Below, in pieces: positions 8,131 to 16,379 of a DNA stretch of 33,956 nucleotides. A program made the translations under genes and the position numbers. The notes below the pieces were generated by a model. It did no database searches. It had not been told where the DNA came from and saw only the letters and a list, made by a program, of their open reading frames with translations. The stretch's first letter is position 1; every line of letters begins with the position of its first letter. The DNA comes from an uncultured Lachnospiraceae bacterium (GTDB taxonomy: Bacteria > Bacillota > Clostridia > Lachnospirales > Lachnospiraceae). The stretch lies in assembly GCA_910579285.1 (NCBI GenBank), contig CAJTTT010000032.1, positions 286 to 34,241 on the forward strand, read 5' to 3'.

Positions 8131-9492
8131 TCACAGATCCGAAATCTGGACAAGTTTCAGGTTCGATTTGACCTTCGCCTCCAGATTCAGCTTCTCGTCA
8201 AATCGGAAAGCCGTGTACATATAAATATAATCCGCACTGATCTTTGCTTTTTTCGCATAGAGCAGGAGATTCTCGTAATCCTCATATGTCATGGGCTTCT
8301 CCCAGTTACAAAGCCCGATCAGCGTACGTCCTTCCTCATCCTGAGCAATGATATCCAAAGCGCCCACCTTGCCGATCCACTCTCCGATGGCGCCGCACTG
8401 GATGGGAAGCCTGTGCCGTTCTCCAAGCCGCGCCAGATGCTGCCTGCAAACCTGTTTGAAATAGCCGGACACATAGCGTCTGAAATCCCGCATGATATAA
8501 TGGTTATAGAACTCGCCTACCGAGAGCATCTGCAGATCACTCAGGTGCGGATACATATAGGTATAATAAAAATCAACGAACGGATGGCTGATCCGATAAA
8601 TTCCCTTCTGCACATTCTCCTTCCCCGCGGTATCATAGGAAAACACCTTCTCCACCAGCTCCAGCTCAATCAGATTTTTCAGATATACGCTGATCTTCGC
8701 CCGGGAAAACTCGGTGTGCAGATGGAGATCGTTCAGCTTGTGATCTCCTGCGGCGATAGACGCCATAATGGTGTTGTAGACTCCCGGTTCTCTGAGCTGT
8801 TCCGTGAGAATGCGCTCCCCCTCCTCAAAGAGAAAGCTGTTGCAGTCCAGAATGTTGCGGCAGATGTTCTGCTGAATCGTCAATCTGTCATCAAACTGGT
8901 TCCAAAGCCCTGGAATCCCTCCCAAGATGGCATAGGCTTCCACACACTCCTCAATGCGGAAATTCGGAAACCGTTCCACCAGATCTGCAAAAGGCATCTC
9001 CTTGATCTTCAGAAGCCCAGAAAGCTCGTATGCCGCCTCACCGATTCTCGTAATCATACTGTTTTCAATCCACCCGATGGAAGAGCTGACCAGAACGACC
9101 ATCACGTCATCCCGGTTCCACTGGCTGTGCACAAAAGCCACCAGTTCTTTCATAAAGGTATCGCTGGCCCGCACAATATTTTGGAACTCATCAATCACCA
9201 GCACTTTCTTCCCGGTGACACGATGGGCTATCTTTTCAAAAATCTCCTGAAATCTGGGGAACTTTTCTACAACATAGCCGTCATGGGTAAGCTGTCTGCC
9301 CCACTGATATGCCTGCTCCCTCTCCGAGCAGGCCCTGGCAAGGTAATAGTACCCCGGCCGGTCCTTCATAAACTCCTTTACAAGCGCGGTCTTACCGATA
9401 TGTTTCTGTCCGTAAACAATCAGAATCTGACTGCCGTCCCTGTCATAATAATTATTTAGATAACCAAGTTCTGTTGTTCTTCCCAGTAACAT
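8131..9492 (-). CDS. P-loop ATPase of the DUF234 / archaeal-ATPase type
   Basis: 453 residues. Walker A is GQKHIGKT (28-35) and Walker B VLVIDEF (97-103), in the STAND-like ATPase class common in archaea and Clostridia. A winged-helix stretch lies at about 255-310, and the C-terminal 130 residues match the DUF234 nuclease-like fold. In that fold the usual core is a (E/D)xD...(E)CKW pattern. Here it reads GALDIIAQDEEGRTLIGLCNW, so the aspartate stays but the Glu and Lys of the ExK element are Leu and Asn, which predicts no nuclease activity. It sits 40 bases upstream of topB and 13 bases after the EAL gene. The cellular role is unknown. Confidence 0.8.
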   Translation of the reverse strand: MLLGRTTELGYLNNYYDRDGSQILIVYGQKHIGKTALVKEFMKDRPGYYYLARACSEREQAYQWGRQLTHDGYVVEKFPRFQEIFEKIAHRVTGKKVLVIDEFQNIVRASDTFMKELVAFVHSQWNRDDVMVVLVSSSIGWIENSMITRIGEAAYELSGLLKIKEMPFADLVERFPNFRIEECVEAYAILGGIPGLWNQFDDRLTIQQNICRNILDCNSFLFEEGERILTEQLREPGVYNTIMASIAAGDHKLNDLHLHTEFSRAKISVYLKNLIELELVEKVFSYDTAGKENVQKGIYRISHPFVDFYYTYMYPHLSDLQMLSVGEFYNHYIMRDFRRYVSGYFKQVCRQHLARLGERHRLPIQCGAIGEWIGKVGALDIIAQDEEGRTLIGLCNWEKPMTYEDYENLLLYAKKAKISADYIYMYTAFRFDEKLNLEAKVKSNLKLVQISDL

Positions 9493-9505
9493 AGTCCTGT
9501 CCGCC

Positions 9506-11254
9506 TTATCCTACCTTTGCCGTCAATTTCTCAAGTATATCTGCTATGCCTTGCGCCGGCATCGGTCTGCCCATATAATATCCCTGAATCATATCGCATT
9601 CCAGCTCTTTGAGATACTGAAACTGCTCCCTGGTCTCCACGCCTTCCGCAATCGTCTCATATCCCAGACGTTTCACCATGTAAATGATGGATTCTGTAAT
9701 AATCTTTGTGTTCCTGTCCGTAAGAAGGGTATCCACGAAAGTTTTATCAATTTTCAGCGTGTTGATCGGCAGCCCCTTTAAATAGGCCAGAGAAGAAAAA
9801 CCTGTACCGAAGTCATCCAGCGAAATTCTCACCCCGGCATTTTTCAACTCGCTCAGCCGTTCGCTTATCTCATCAAAATCTTCTATCAAAATGGTTTCCG
9901 TCACTTCAATTTCTATCTCGCCCGGGGAAACATCGTACCTTTCCAGAATCTGCATCAGACAGTCTGTAAAGTCATGCTTCTTGCACTGTACCGCCGAGAC
10001 ATTCAAAGACAGGATCAGCGGATAATGATATTTATCACGCCACTGAGCATACGTCTGCACACTCTTTTCTATCACCCAGTTGCCAATCGGCACGATGGTA
10101 CCATTCTTTTCCGCGATCGGTATAAAGACTGCGGGACTTATCATATCCCCTTTGTTGTCCCTCCAGCGGATCAGCGCCTCCACACCGCGGAATTTTCCAT
10201 TTTCGGCATAATACTGAGGCTGAAAGTACATGGTAAAGTTCTGCTCAAACACAACCTCTTTCAGTTTGTTCTGAATGGCCACCGTCTGCAGAAATTCCTC
10301 CAGAATCGCGCCCTCAAAATACTGGATTTTATCCTTTCCGCCGCTCTTCGCCTTAAACATGACAATCTCTGCGCAGTTGATCAATTCTAATGTCCCAAGC
10401 GCCGCCTCCGGGTATTCGGACACACCCACGCTCACCGTCATGGTGACCTCCTGTCCGTCCGTCATTTTAAACGGTTTCTTCAGCCGCTCCCTGATGACAC
10501 GGTAAATCGTGTCCACGCTTCTTGCCCCGCAGGGATCATAGATCCCGATACAGTAAATATCCGTACTGAAATGGGAAACGATCACATTGCTGTTCATCAG
10601 ACCAGTCAGATACTGACCAAAAAGCTGCACCAGCTCATCCCCGGCTATAATGCCCATGCCGTCATTGACTCTGCGGAAATCGTCAAAATCCATAAACATC
10701 ACCGCCACTTTTTTCGTTTCCTTTTCCGCACGGCGCAGAAACTCTCCCAAAAGCCTTACAAAATAGTTTCGGTTATAAAGTCCCGTCAGAACATCGTAAT
10801 AGGCCATGTAGATGAGCTCATCCTTCTGGGCCGCTAATTGGGTCACATCCTTAAACCGTATGATTTTATCCGTCGGATTCCCCTCAGAATCATAGACAAC
10901 GTTTACCTCCACCTCAATGCAGAGACGGCTCTCCTTCACCTTTATCTCAAAGTTTTCTCTGTCCCTCTTCTGCTTTTCAATAAACAGTCCTTCTTTGAGT
11001 GGTATTTCATACTGTTCCTCCACTCTGTCATAGAGTTTCGATAAATCTTCCATATCGGAGACGGAAAAATCAAAGAAGTAATCCCAGCTTCCTAACGTTT
11101 CAACCCGGTCTTCCTTATAATTGTAATAAATAAATGCGCTGCTCGACGTCTCGCACAACAGCCGGAGCATCTTCTCGTCCTGTCGAAGTTTTTCATACTC
11201 CTGCGCAAACTGCTGTGTCCCGTTTCCCCTCTCATTGTTCTCCGTGCTTATCAC
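9506..11254 (-). CDS. Cyclic di-GMP phosphodiesterase: degenerate GGDEF plus intact EAL
   Basis: 582 residues. PAS-like sensor (about 30-140), GGDEF-fold domain (about 150-310), EAL domain (about 325-575). The GGDEF signature is replaced by STDIY (230-234), so cyclase activity is not expected; the domain may bind GTP as a regulator. The EAL site is complete: VEALIRW (Glu359), the VTETI glutamate (453), DDFGTG (480-485), KIDK (Lys503) and EGVET (537-541), so it should hydrolyse c-di-GMP to pGpG. No membrane segments. The frame begins at a GTG (11254) with no clear ribosome site; the ATG at residue 29, preceded by AGGACGAG, is an alternative. A GC-rich hairpin (11264-11286) lies just upstream of the GTG. 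Confidence 0.88.
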   Translation of the reverse strand: MISTENNERGNGTQQFAQEYEKLRQDEKMLRLLCETSSSAFIYYNYKEDRVETLGSWDYFFDFSVSDMEDLSKLYDRVEEQYEIPLKEGLFIEKQKRDRENFEIKVKESRLCIEVEVNVVYDSEGNPTDKIIRFKDVTQLAAQKDELIYMAYYDVLTGLYNRNYFVRLLGEFLRRAEKETKKVAVMFMDFDDFRRVNDGMGIIAGDELVQLFGQYLTGLMNSNVIVSHFSTDIYCIGIYDPCGARSVDTIYRVIRERLKKPFKMTDGQEVTMTVSVGVSEYPEAALGTLELINCAEIVMFKAKSGGKDKIQYFEGAILEEFLQTVAIQNKLKEVVFEQNFTMYFQPQYYAENGKFRGVEALIRWRDNKGDMISPAVFIPIAEKNGTIVPIGNWVIEKSVQTYAQWRDKYHYPLILSLNVSAVQCKKHDFTDCLMQILERYDVSPGEIEIEVTETILIEDFDEISERLSELKNAGVRISLDDFGTGFSSLAYLKGLPINTLKIDKTFVDTLLTDRNTKIITESIIYMVKRLGYETIAEGVETREQFQYLKELECDMIQGYYMGRPMPAQGIADILEKLTAKVG

Positions 11255-11336
11255 TGCGTACGCGCGCCGTTCTCCCCAGACGGCGCCCCTCCCCTCATAT
11301 CAATCATCTGTGTTTACAGTTCCCTTATAGTAACCC

Positions 11337-12422
11337 CTATTTTTTTGTTATATATCCCTTAGCTTTCAACGTTTCCGCACACAATACGGCTCCCCCAGCC
11401 GCGCCGCGCACGGTATTGTGGGAAAGTCCCACAAATTTCCAGTCATACACGCTGTCCTCACGGATGCGCCCCACACTGATTCCCATACCGTTCTCATAAT
11501 CCACATCCAGCTTCACCTGCGGGCGGTTGTCCTCCTCCATCACCTGGATAAACTGCTTCGGCGCACTCGGAAGCTCCAATTCCTGTGGCAGCCCCTTAAA
11601 CTGCACCAGTTTCTCCACAAGCTGCTCCTTGGTAGGCTGTTTTCTAAACTTTACAAACACAGCTGCCGTATGGCCGTTTAACACAGGCACACGGATACAC
11701 TGACAGGTAATCACCGGGCTTGCCGCCGGTACAATCTCACCGTCCACGATCTGACCCCAGATCCGAAGCGGCTCCTTCTCACTCTTCTCCTCCTCGCCGC
11801 CGATGTAGGGAATCACGTTCTCCACCATCTCCGGCCAGTCCTTAAAGGTCTTGCCCGCGCCGGAAATTGCCTGATAGGTAGTCGCCACCACCTCGTAAGG
11901 CTCAAACTCCTTCCATGCGGTGAGCACCGGCGCATAACTCTGAATCGAGCAGTTCGGCTTCACAGCAATAAATCCCCGTTTCGTGCCAAGTCTCTTTTTC
12001 TGAGACTCGATGACGTCAAAATGTTCCGGGTTGATCTCCGGCACTACCATAGGTACATCGGGTGTCCAGCGGTGTGCGCTGTTGTTGGAAACCACAGGAG
12101 TCTCTGTCTTCGCGTACTCTTCCTCGATCTTTTTGATCTCGTCCTTGGTCATATCCACCGCGGAAAAGACGAAATCCACCTCCGCCGCGACTTCCGCAAC
12201 CTCATTCACATTCTTAACCACAATCTTCTTTACTGCCTCGGGCATGGGCGTATCCATCTTCCATCTGTCTCCCACTGCCTCCTCGTAAGACTTGCCGGCA
12301 GACCGGGGACTCGCCGCGATCGTAGTCACCTCAAACCAGGGATGGTTCTCCAAAAGGGCGATAAAACGCTGCCCTACCATGCCCGTGCCTCCTAAAATTC
12401 CTACCTTCAACTTCTCGCTCAT
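11337..12422 (-). CDS. asd: Aspartate-semialdehyde dehydrogenase, archaeal/fungal type
   Basis: 361 residues. Converts aspartyl phosphate to aspartate semialdehyde with NADPH, feeding lysine/diaminopimelate, threonine and methionine synthesis. The Rossmann motif GILGGTGMVGQRF is at 8-20, the catalytic cysteine is Cys158 in VKPNCSIQ, and the C-terminal GLSHNTVRGAAGGAVL is typical of this subclass, which differs from the E. coli/B. subtilis form by its length and spacing. Start at 12422 follows an AAGGAGGAG site. It lies 43 bases after argH and is probably cotranscribed from the argH promoter. Confidence 0.95.
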   Translation of the reverse strand: MSEKLKVGILGGTGMVGQRFIALLENHPWFEVTTIAASPRSAGKSYEEAVGDRWKMDTPMPEAVKKIVVKNVNEVAEVAAEVDFVFSAVDMTKDEIKKIEEEYAKTETPVVSNNSAHRWTPDVPMVVPEINPEHFDVIESQKKRLGTKRGFIAVKPNCSIQSYAPVLTAWKEFEPYEVVATTYQAISGAGKTFKDWPEMVENVIPYIGGEEEKSEKEPLRIWGQIVDGEIVPAASPVITCQCIRVPVLNGHTAAVFVKFRKQPTKEQLVEKLVQFKGLPQELELPSAPKQFIQVMEEDNRPQVKLDVDYENGMGISVGRIREDSVYDWKFVGLSHNTVRGAAGGAVLCAETLKAKGYITKK

Positions 12423-12465
12423 AATAGTTACTCCTCCTTAATCCGTGTGATTTTTCTATCTCTCC

Positions 12466-13902
12466 TTATTCCTTATCCATTGTCTCGCCAAGCATCCCGA
12501 CAAACACATCTTCCTCATCCTGCCAGTCCTTCGTCAGATACTCCCTGTGCATCCGTATCACTTCCCGCATGGCATCCGGCCCCGGCGCACCGATCGTCAG
12601 CCGCTTTTCCACGCACGTCTTCAGGCTGATGGCCTGATAGACGTCCTCCTCAAAGACAGGGCTGATGTCCTTTAACTCTTCTATGGAAAGTTCATCAATG
12701 CTGCTGTTCTTTTCAATACAGAAAAGCACCAGTCTGCCGATGATGCCGTGAGCATCCCTGAAGGGCACACCCTTCCCTACCAGATAATCCGCCGCGTCTG
12801 TGGCGTTGGTGAAGCCCATCGCCGCGCTCTTCTCCATCACGTCCTTATTGAACTTCATGGTGCGGATCATGCCCTCAAACAATGCCAGACACCCCTTCAC
12901 CGTGTCGATAGCGTCAAAGGTCAGTTCCTTATCCTCCTGCATATCTTTATTATATGCAAGGGGAATCCCCTTCATGGTTGTCAGCATAGAAATCAACGCC
13001 CCATAGACACGCCCGGTCTTTCCCCGCACCAACTCCGCGATATCCGGGTTTTTCTTCTGCGGCATAATGCTGCTTCCCGTGGAATAGGCATCATCAATCT
13101 CCACAAAACGGTATTCATTGGAATTCCATATAATGATCTCCTCGCAGAATCGGCTCAGATGCATCATAATGGTGGAAAGGGCCGACAAAAATTCAATCAA
13201 ATAGTCTCTGTCGGACACCGAATCCATGCTGTTTAAAGTCGGGCCCTCAAAACCGAGAAGCGACGCCGTGTACGCCCTGTCCAAAGGATACGTTGTCCCC
13301 GCTAACGCTCCCGCTCCCAGCGGACAATAATTCATGCGGTAAAAAATATCCTTCAGCCTTGATCTGTCTCTCTTAAACATCTCAAAGTAAGCGCCGACAT
13401 GGTGTGCAAGCGTCACCGGCTGCGCTTTCTGCAGATGGGTAAACCCCGGCATATAAGTCTGTGTATGCTCCTCCATAATTCCCAGAAGCGTCTGTAAAAG
13501 TTCCTTCAATAAGGAATCTGTGTTCAACACTTCCAGTCTCGTATACAGCCTCATGTCGAGCGCCACCTGATCGTTCCGGCTCCTGCCCGTGTGCAGCTTT
13601 TTCCCCACATCACCGATCCGCCCGATCAGATTGGCCTCCACAAAACTGTGGATATCCTCGTACTCCTCCGTGATCGTAAGCTTTCCGTCCTCCACATCCT
13701 GCCTGATCCCGGTAAGTCCTTTTAAGATTTCGTCCTTCTCCTCTTTCGTCAAAATTCCCTGTTTGGCAAGCATAATCGTATGTACAATACTGCCCTCAAT
13801 ATCCTGCTGGAAGAATTTCTGGTCAAAGGAGATTGACGCGTTAAAGTTATATACAAGCTGATCCGTCTCCTTCGTGAAACGTCCGCCCCACAACTGCGCC
13901 AT
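12466..13902 (-). CDS. argH: Argininosuccinate lyase
   Basis: 478 residues. Cleaves argininosuccinate to arginine and fumarate, the last step of arginine synthesis. The fumarase-superfamily signature GSSIMPQKKNPD at 276-287 carries the catalytic serine; HTGRSRNDQVALD (104-116) and FTHLQKAQPVT (154-164) are the other conserved regions. I chose the ATG at 13902 (MAQLWGGRF) because GGAGG lies 8 bases before it; an in-frame ATG 15 codons earlier has no site and falls at the promoter. argG is not in the window. It leads the argH-asd unit and diverges from the ABC transporter. Confidence 0.97.
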   Translation of the reverse strand: MAQLWGGRFTKETDQLVYNFNASISFDQKFFQQDIEGSIVHTIMLAKQGILTKEEKDEILKGLTGIRQDVEDGKLTITEEYEDIHSFVEANLIGRIGDVGKKLHTGRSRNDQVALDMRLYTRLEVLNTDSLLKELLQTLLGIMEEHTQTYMPGFTHLQKAQPVTLAHHVGAYFEMFKRDRSRLKDIFYRMNYCPLGAGALAGTTYPLDRAYTASLLGFEGPTLNSMDSVSDRDYLIEFLSALSTIMMHLSRFCEEIIIWNSNEYRFVEIDDAYSTGSSIMPQKKNPDIAELVRGKTGRVYGALISMLTTMKGIPLAYNKDMQEDKELTFDAIDTVKGCLALFEGMIRTMKFNKDVMEKSAAMGFTNATDAADYLVGKGVPFRDAHGIIGRLVLFCIEKNSSIDELSIEELKDISPVFEEDVYQAISLKTCVEKRLTIGAPGPDAMREVIRMHREYLTKDWQDEEDVFVGMLGETMDKE

Positions 13903-13937
13903 GTTCCAAACCTCCATTTTAATTAAATCTAAATTTG

Positions 13938-13966
13938 ATGATATCATAAATCTGTTTTGTTTTCAA
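13938..13966 (-). promoter_or_regulatory. Sigma-A promoter of argH
   Basis: On the minus strand TTGAAA (13966-13961), a 17-base spacer and TATCAT (13943-13938). It lies 35 bases before the argH ATG. No ARG box was recognised. Confidence 0.65.
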
Positions 13967-13980
13967 TCAGAACACATATT

Positions 13981-14009
13981 TTCTTACCCGTCATAAAATA
14001 TTCTATACT
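13981..14009 (+). promoter_or_regulatory. Probable promoter of the ABC transporter operon
   Basis: TATACT at 14004-14009 is a good -10; 17 bases upstream is TTCTTA (13981-13986), a poor -35. Weak -35 boxes often go with an activator. Initiation would fall near 14016, inside the dyad described next. Confidence 0.4.
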
Positions 14010-14010
14010 C

Positions 14011-14065
14011 GTAGTAAACGACCCGTAAGATTTCGGTTCTCGAAAAACAGGATGTCGTTGACTAC
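14011..14065 (+). promoter_or_regulatory. Leader dyad or hairpin upstream of the ABC transporter
   Basis: GTAGTAAACGAC (14011-14022) and GTCGTTGACTAC (14054-14065) are inverted copies with one mismatch, separated by 31 bases that contain a small CCG...CGG hairpin. It ends 4 bases before the AAAGGAGG site of the ATPase gene. Either an operator across the start site or a 5' UTR hairpin controlling translation. I do not recognise it as a known riboswitch. Confidence 0.45.
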
Positions 14066-14082
14066 AAAAGGAGGCATTTTCT

Positions 14083-14871
14083 ATGCAGCCAATACTTTCT
14101 CTGCGGGATGTTTCCTACTCCTATCACAATCTGAAGGGAGAAACCCCCGCACTTTCGCACATCAATCTGCAGATTTCCGAGGGGAGCTTCACAGCTGTCG
14201 TAGGCCCGAGCGGCTGTGGCAAGTCCACACTTCTGTCCATCATTGCGGGATTGCTCGCCCCGGAGGAAGGCGAAGTGCTCTACCGGGGACTCTCCTCCAG
14301 GGACTACTGCCCAGACTCCACCTTAAAAATAGGTTATATGCTGCAGAGGGACCATCTCTTTGAATGGCGCACGGTCTACCAGAACGTTATTCTCGGACTG
14401 GAACTCACCCACAGTCTCACAAAGGAAAACACCGATTATATCCTGAAACTCCTGGAAGACTACGGTCTCATCGGTTTTAAAGATAAAAAGCCCTCCGAGC
14501 TTTCCGGCGGCATGAGACAGCGGGCCGCCCTGATCCGCACGATGGCTGTCCACCCGGATCTTCTTCTTCTGGACGAACCTTTCAGCGCCCTTGATTTCCA
14601 GACCAGACTCTCCGTCTCCGCAGACATCGCAAACATCATCCGCGAGACAGGAAAGACCGCACTGTTAATCACCCACGATCTCTCCGAAGCCATCACACTG
14701 GCGGACCGGGTGATCGTTCTCTCCAGACGTCCGGCAGGAGTCAAGCGTGAAATGGAAATCCACTATGAAATAAGCCGGGAAGACCCGCTGGCTGTCCGCG
14801 GCACCGCCGCCTATCAGACATACTTTAATCAATTATGGGAGGTGTTAACCGATGACAAGACAATTGCATAA
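14083..14871 (+). CDS. ABC transporter ATP-binding protein, nitrate/sulfonate/taurine (NitT/TauT) type
   Basis: 262 residues. Walker A GPSGCGKST (41-49), signature LSGGMRQRAA (140-149), Walker B LLLLDEPFSALD (about 160-171) and the H-loop in LLITHDLSEAI are all intact. It powers import through the overlapping permease. The SsuB/TauB/ThiZ subclass is suggested by the sequence between the Q-loop and signature. The substrate cannot be read from the ATPase. The ATG at 14083 has AAAGGAGG 8 bases upstream. The gene overlaps the permease by 20 bases. Confidence 0.92.
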   Translation: MQPILSLRDVSYSYHNLKGETPALSHINLQISEGSFTAVVGPSGCGKSTLLSIIAGLLAPEEGEVLYRGLSSRDYCPDSTLKIGYMLQRDHLFEWRTVYQNVILGLELTHSLTKENTDYILKLLEDYGLIGFKDKKPSELSGGMRQRAALIRTMAVHPDLLLLDEPFSALDFQTRLSVSADIANIIRETGKTALLITHDLSEAITLADRVIVLSRRPAGVKREMEIHYEISREDPLAVRGTAAYQTYFNQLWEVLTDDKTIA

Positions 14872-15673
14872 GACTTCGCCGCCTGTCTCCGCACAGCAGG
14901 AAAATTTCCTGCGCGCCCATCACAGGCACCACCATCGGATCACACTCGGCAGATTTTTCCTTCTTCTCCTCTTTCTCGGATTGTGGGAAATGGCCGCAAA
15001 ACTCGGCTGGATAGACCCCTTCTTTTTCAGCAGTCCTTCCGGCATTGTGAAATATCTCGGACAGATGCTTGTGGATCACTCCTTCTTCGCCCATACCGGC
15101 GTTACCCTGTTTGAAACAATCGCGAGTTTCTTTCTGGTTACGGTCTTAAGTCTCCTAGCCGCCACCTTGCTATGGTATCAGAACAGCCTCTCCGAAATTC
15201 TGGAACCTTACCTCGTTGTCTTAAACGCCCTGCCAAAATCCGCCCTCGCGCCGCTGCTCATAGTCTGGCTTGGCACGGGAACAAACACCATCATCGTTGC
15301 CGGTATCTCCGTAGCTGTTTTCGGTTCCGTCATCAGCCTCTACACCGGCTTCTGCCAGGTGGACCCGGAAATGTGCAAGCTGATCTACACGCTGGGCGGC
15401 AGCCGCAGGGACGCCCTCACCAAAGTGATACTGCCAAGCTCCGTGCCTCTCATTTTAAGCAGTATGAAAGTCAACATCGGCCTTTCCCTTGTGGGCGTTA
15501 TCATAGGGGAATTTCTGGCCGCAAGACGCGGTCTCGGCTATCTGATTATCTACGGATCACAGGTATTCCAGCTCAACATGGTGATCACGTCCATCATTAT
15601 CCTGTGCGCCATCGCTATGGTATTTTACAAGCTGATCCAGAGTGCGGAGCATTATTATAAGAAAAAATACTGA
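14852..15673 (+). CDS. ABC transporter permease, NitT/TauT type, with His-rich N-terminus
   Basis: 273 residues, about six membrane helices, beginning near residue 32 (RFFLLLLFLGLWEMAAKLGW). The EAA coupling loop is GGSRRDALTKVILPSSVPLI, about residues 182-201, which contacts the ATPase. The cytoplasmic N-terminus has an odd RAHHRHHHR run (21-29), possibly metal-binding. Translation is coupled to the ATPase gene by a 20-base overlap. No substrate-binding protein gene is in the operon or elsewhere in this window, so the solute receptor must be encoded apart or the substrate be shared with another system. Candidate substrates for the class are aliphatic sulfonates, thiamine precursors, nitrate or riboflavin precursors; none is favoured. 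Confidence 0.9.
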   Translation: MTRQLHKTSPPVSAQQENFLRAHHRHHHRITLGRFFLLLLFLGLWEMAAKLGWIDPFFFSSPSGIVKYLGQMLVDHSFFAHTGVTLFETIASFFLVTVLSLLAATLLWYQNSLSEILEPYLVVLNALPKSALAPLLIVWLGTGTNTIIVAGISVAVFGSVISLYTGFCQVDPEMCKLIYTLGGSRRDALTKVILPSSVPLILSSMKVNIGLSLVGVIIGEFLAARRGLGYLIIYGSQVFQLNMVITSIIILCAIAMVFYKLIQSAEHYYKKKY

Positions 15674-15689
15674 TTTTCCATATATGCAA

Positions 15690-15721
15690 AATAGGGGCCG
15701 CCTTTTGGGCCTGCCCCTATT
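15690..15721 (+). terminator. Terminator after the ABC transporter
   Basis: AATAGGGGC (15690-15698) pairs with GCCCCTATT (15713-15721), with further GCC/GGC pairing inside; TGCTTTCTCT follows. It lies 16 bases after the permease stop and sits between convergent units, so it may work in both directions. Confidence 0.7.
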
Positions 15722-15728
15722 GCTTTCT

Positions 15729-15782
15729 CTATTGCTTCCAAAACCGCATCTCATAAATCCCCTTCGCCGTCACATAGTGCAT
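15729..15782 (-). pseudogene. 17-codon frame: probable 5' stub of an SPL-type radical SAM gene
   Basis: The frame reads MHYVTAKGIYEMRFWKQ and has GAGGAG exactly 7 bases before its ATG, a real-looking start placed 11 bases after the DfsB stop. Its first nine residues match what I recall as the N-terminus of clostridial SPL-family radical SAM proteins (MHYVTAKGILS...NGMNIYRGC). The rest of the gene, including the CxxxCxxC cluster motif, is missing. The likely explanation is a deletion that left only the start; a genuine micropeptide is the alternative. The match is short and from memory. Confidence 0.4.
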
Positions 15783-15793
15783 GCAGCTGCTCC

Positions 15794-16333
15794 TCACTTT
15801 CCGGCACAGTTTTTCTTATGCGCTTTCAGTTTCTTCATGGCCCAGTCATAATGGCTCGATGTGGAGCTGACAAAGTAGGAACCGAGTACGCTTCCGCCCA
15901 CCCAGGAAAAGACATCTTTGGAAAACAGCTCCTCGTTGGAAAACGTCTCCGCCAGCTCCACCACCTCTGCATGGGACTTTCGGAGTAAATCCTTCGCTTC
16001 CTCCAGAGTTGTGTCCTGGTGCTTTTTCCAGAACACTACATTCATTTCGCCGTACGTCTTCCAATTATAAGGCTTCGGAATAAAAGGCCAGTTGTCTCCT
16101 CTCTGGTTGGCAGTTACCCATGTAAGCAGAAGCTGGTGCCACTCATACAAATGCACCAGAACATCCCGGAGATTTTTATCCCGTTTCCAGTGCGCTTCCT
16201 TTTTCGCGCTGTCTGAAAAATCAAAAGGCGTTTCCAGTTCAGCCTCCGTCAATCCGGCAATCATTTCATTCAGTTTCTCAAAATTTACGGTTGCTGCGAT
16301 CAATAAATCTGCTTTTGTCCTCGGTCTTCCCAT
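15794..16333 (-). CDS. ClbS/DfsB-family four-helix bundle protein
   Basis: 179 residues, soluble. MGRPRTKADLLIAATVNFEKL at the start and the KNLRDVLVHLYEWHQLLLTWV helix (about 53-73) are characteristic of this family (formerly DUF1706), a DinB-like bundle. ClbS of colibactin producers opens a reactive cyclopropane in the toxin; most homologues have no tested substrate. WPFIPKPYNWKTYGEMN and the WVGGSVLGSYFVSSTSSHYDWA end are also conserved. It lies directly downstream of a WYL regulator and has its own -10 and a dyad at its -35 region, so it is probably the regulator's target. No colibactin-like genes are present. Confidence 0.88.
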   Translation of the reverse strand: MGRPRTKADLLIAATVNFEKLNEMIAGLTEAELETPFDFSDSAKKEAHWKRDKNLRDVLVHLYEWHQLLLTWVTANQRGDNWPFIPKPYNWKTYGEMNVVFWKKHQDTTLEEAKDLLRKSHAEVVELAETFSNEELFSKDVFSWVGGSVLGSYFVSSTSSHYDWAMKKLKAHKKNCAGK

Positions 16334-16379
16334 GTCCTTTCTCTTTCCTCTCTGTACACATCACTCGCTTTTTAGGGTT

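Noticed and set aside
8035..9459. 474-codon plus-strand open frame
   Set aside because: Antisense shadow of the ATPase gene.
11264..11286. GCGCCGT...ACGGCGC hairpin as the asd terminator
   Set aside because: No U run on the minus strand and it lies about 50 bases past the stop, close to the next start; kept only as a note.
13981..14082. Known riboswitch (TPP, guanidine, preQ1) in front of the ABC transporter
   Set aside because: The leader is short and none of the conserved cores I know could be placed in it; only the dyad is supported.
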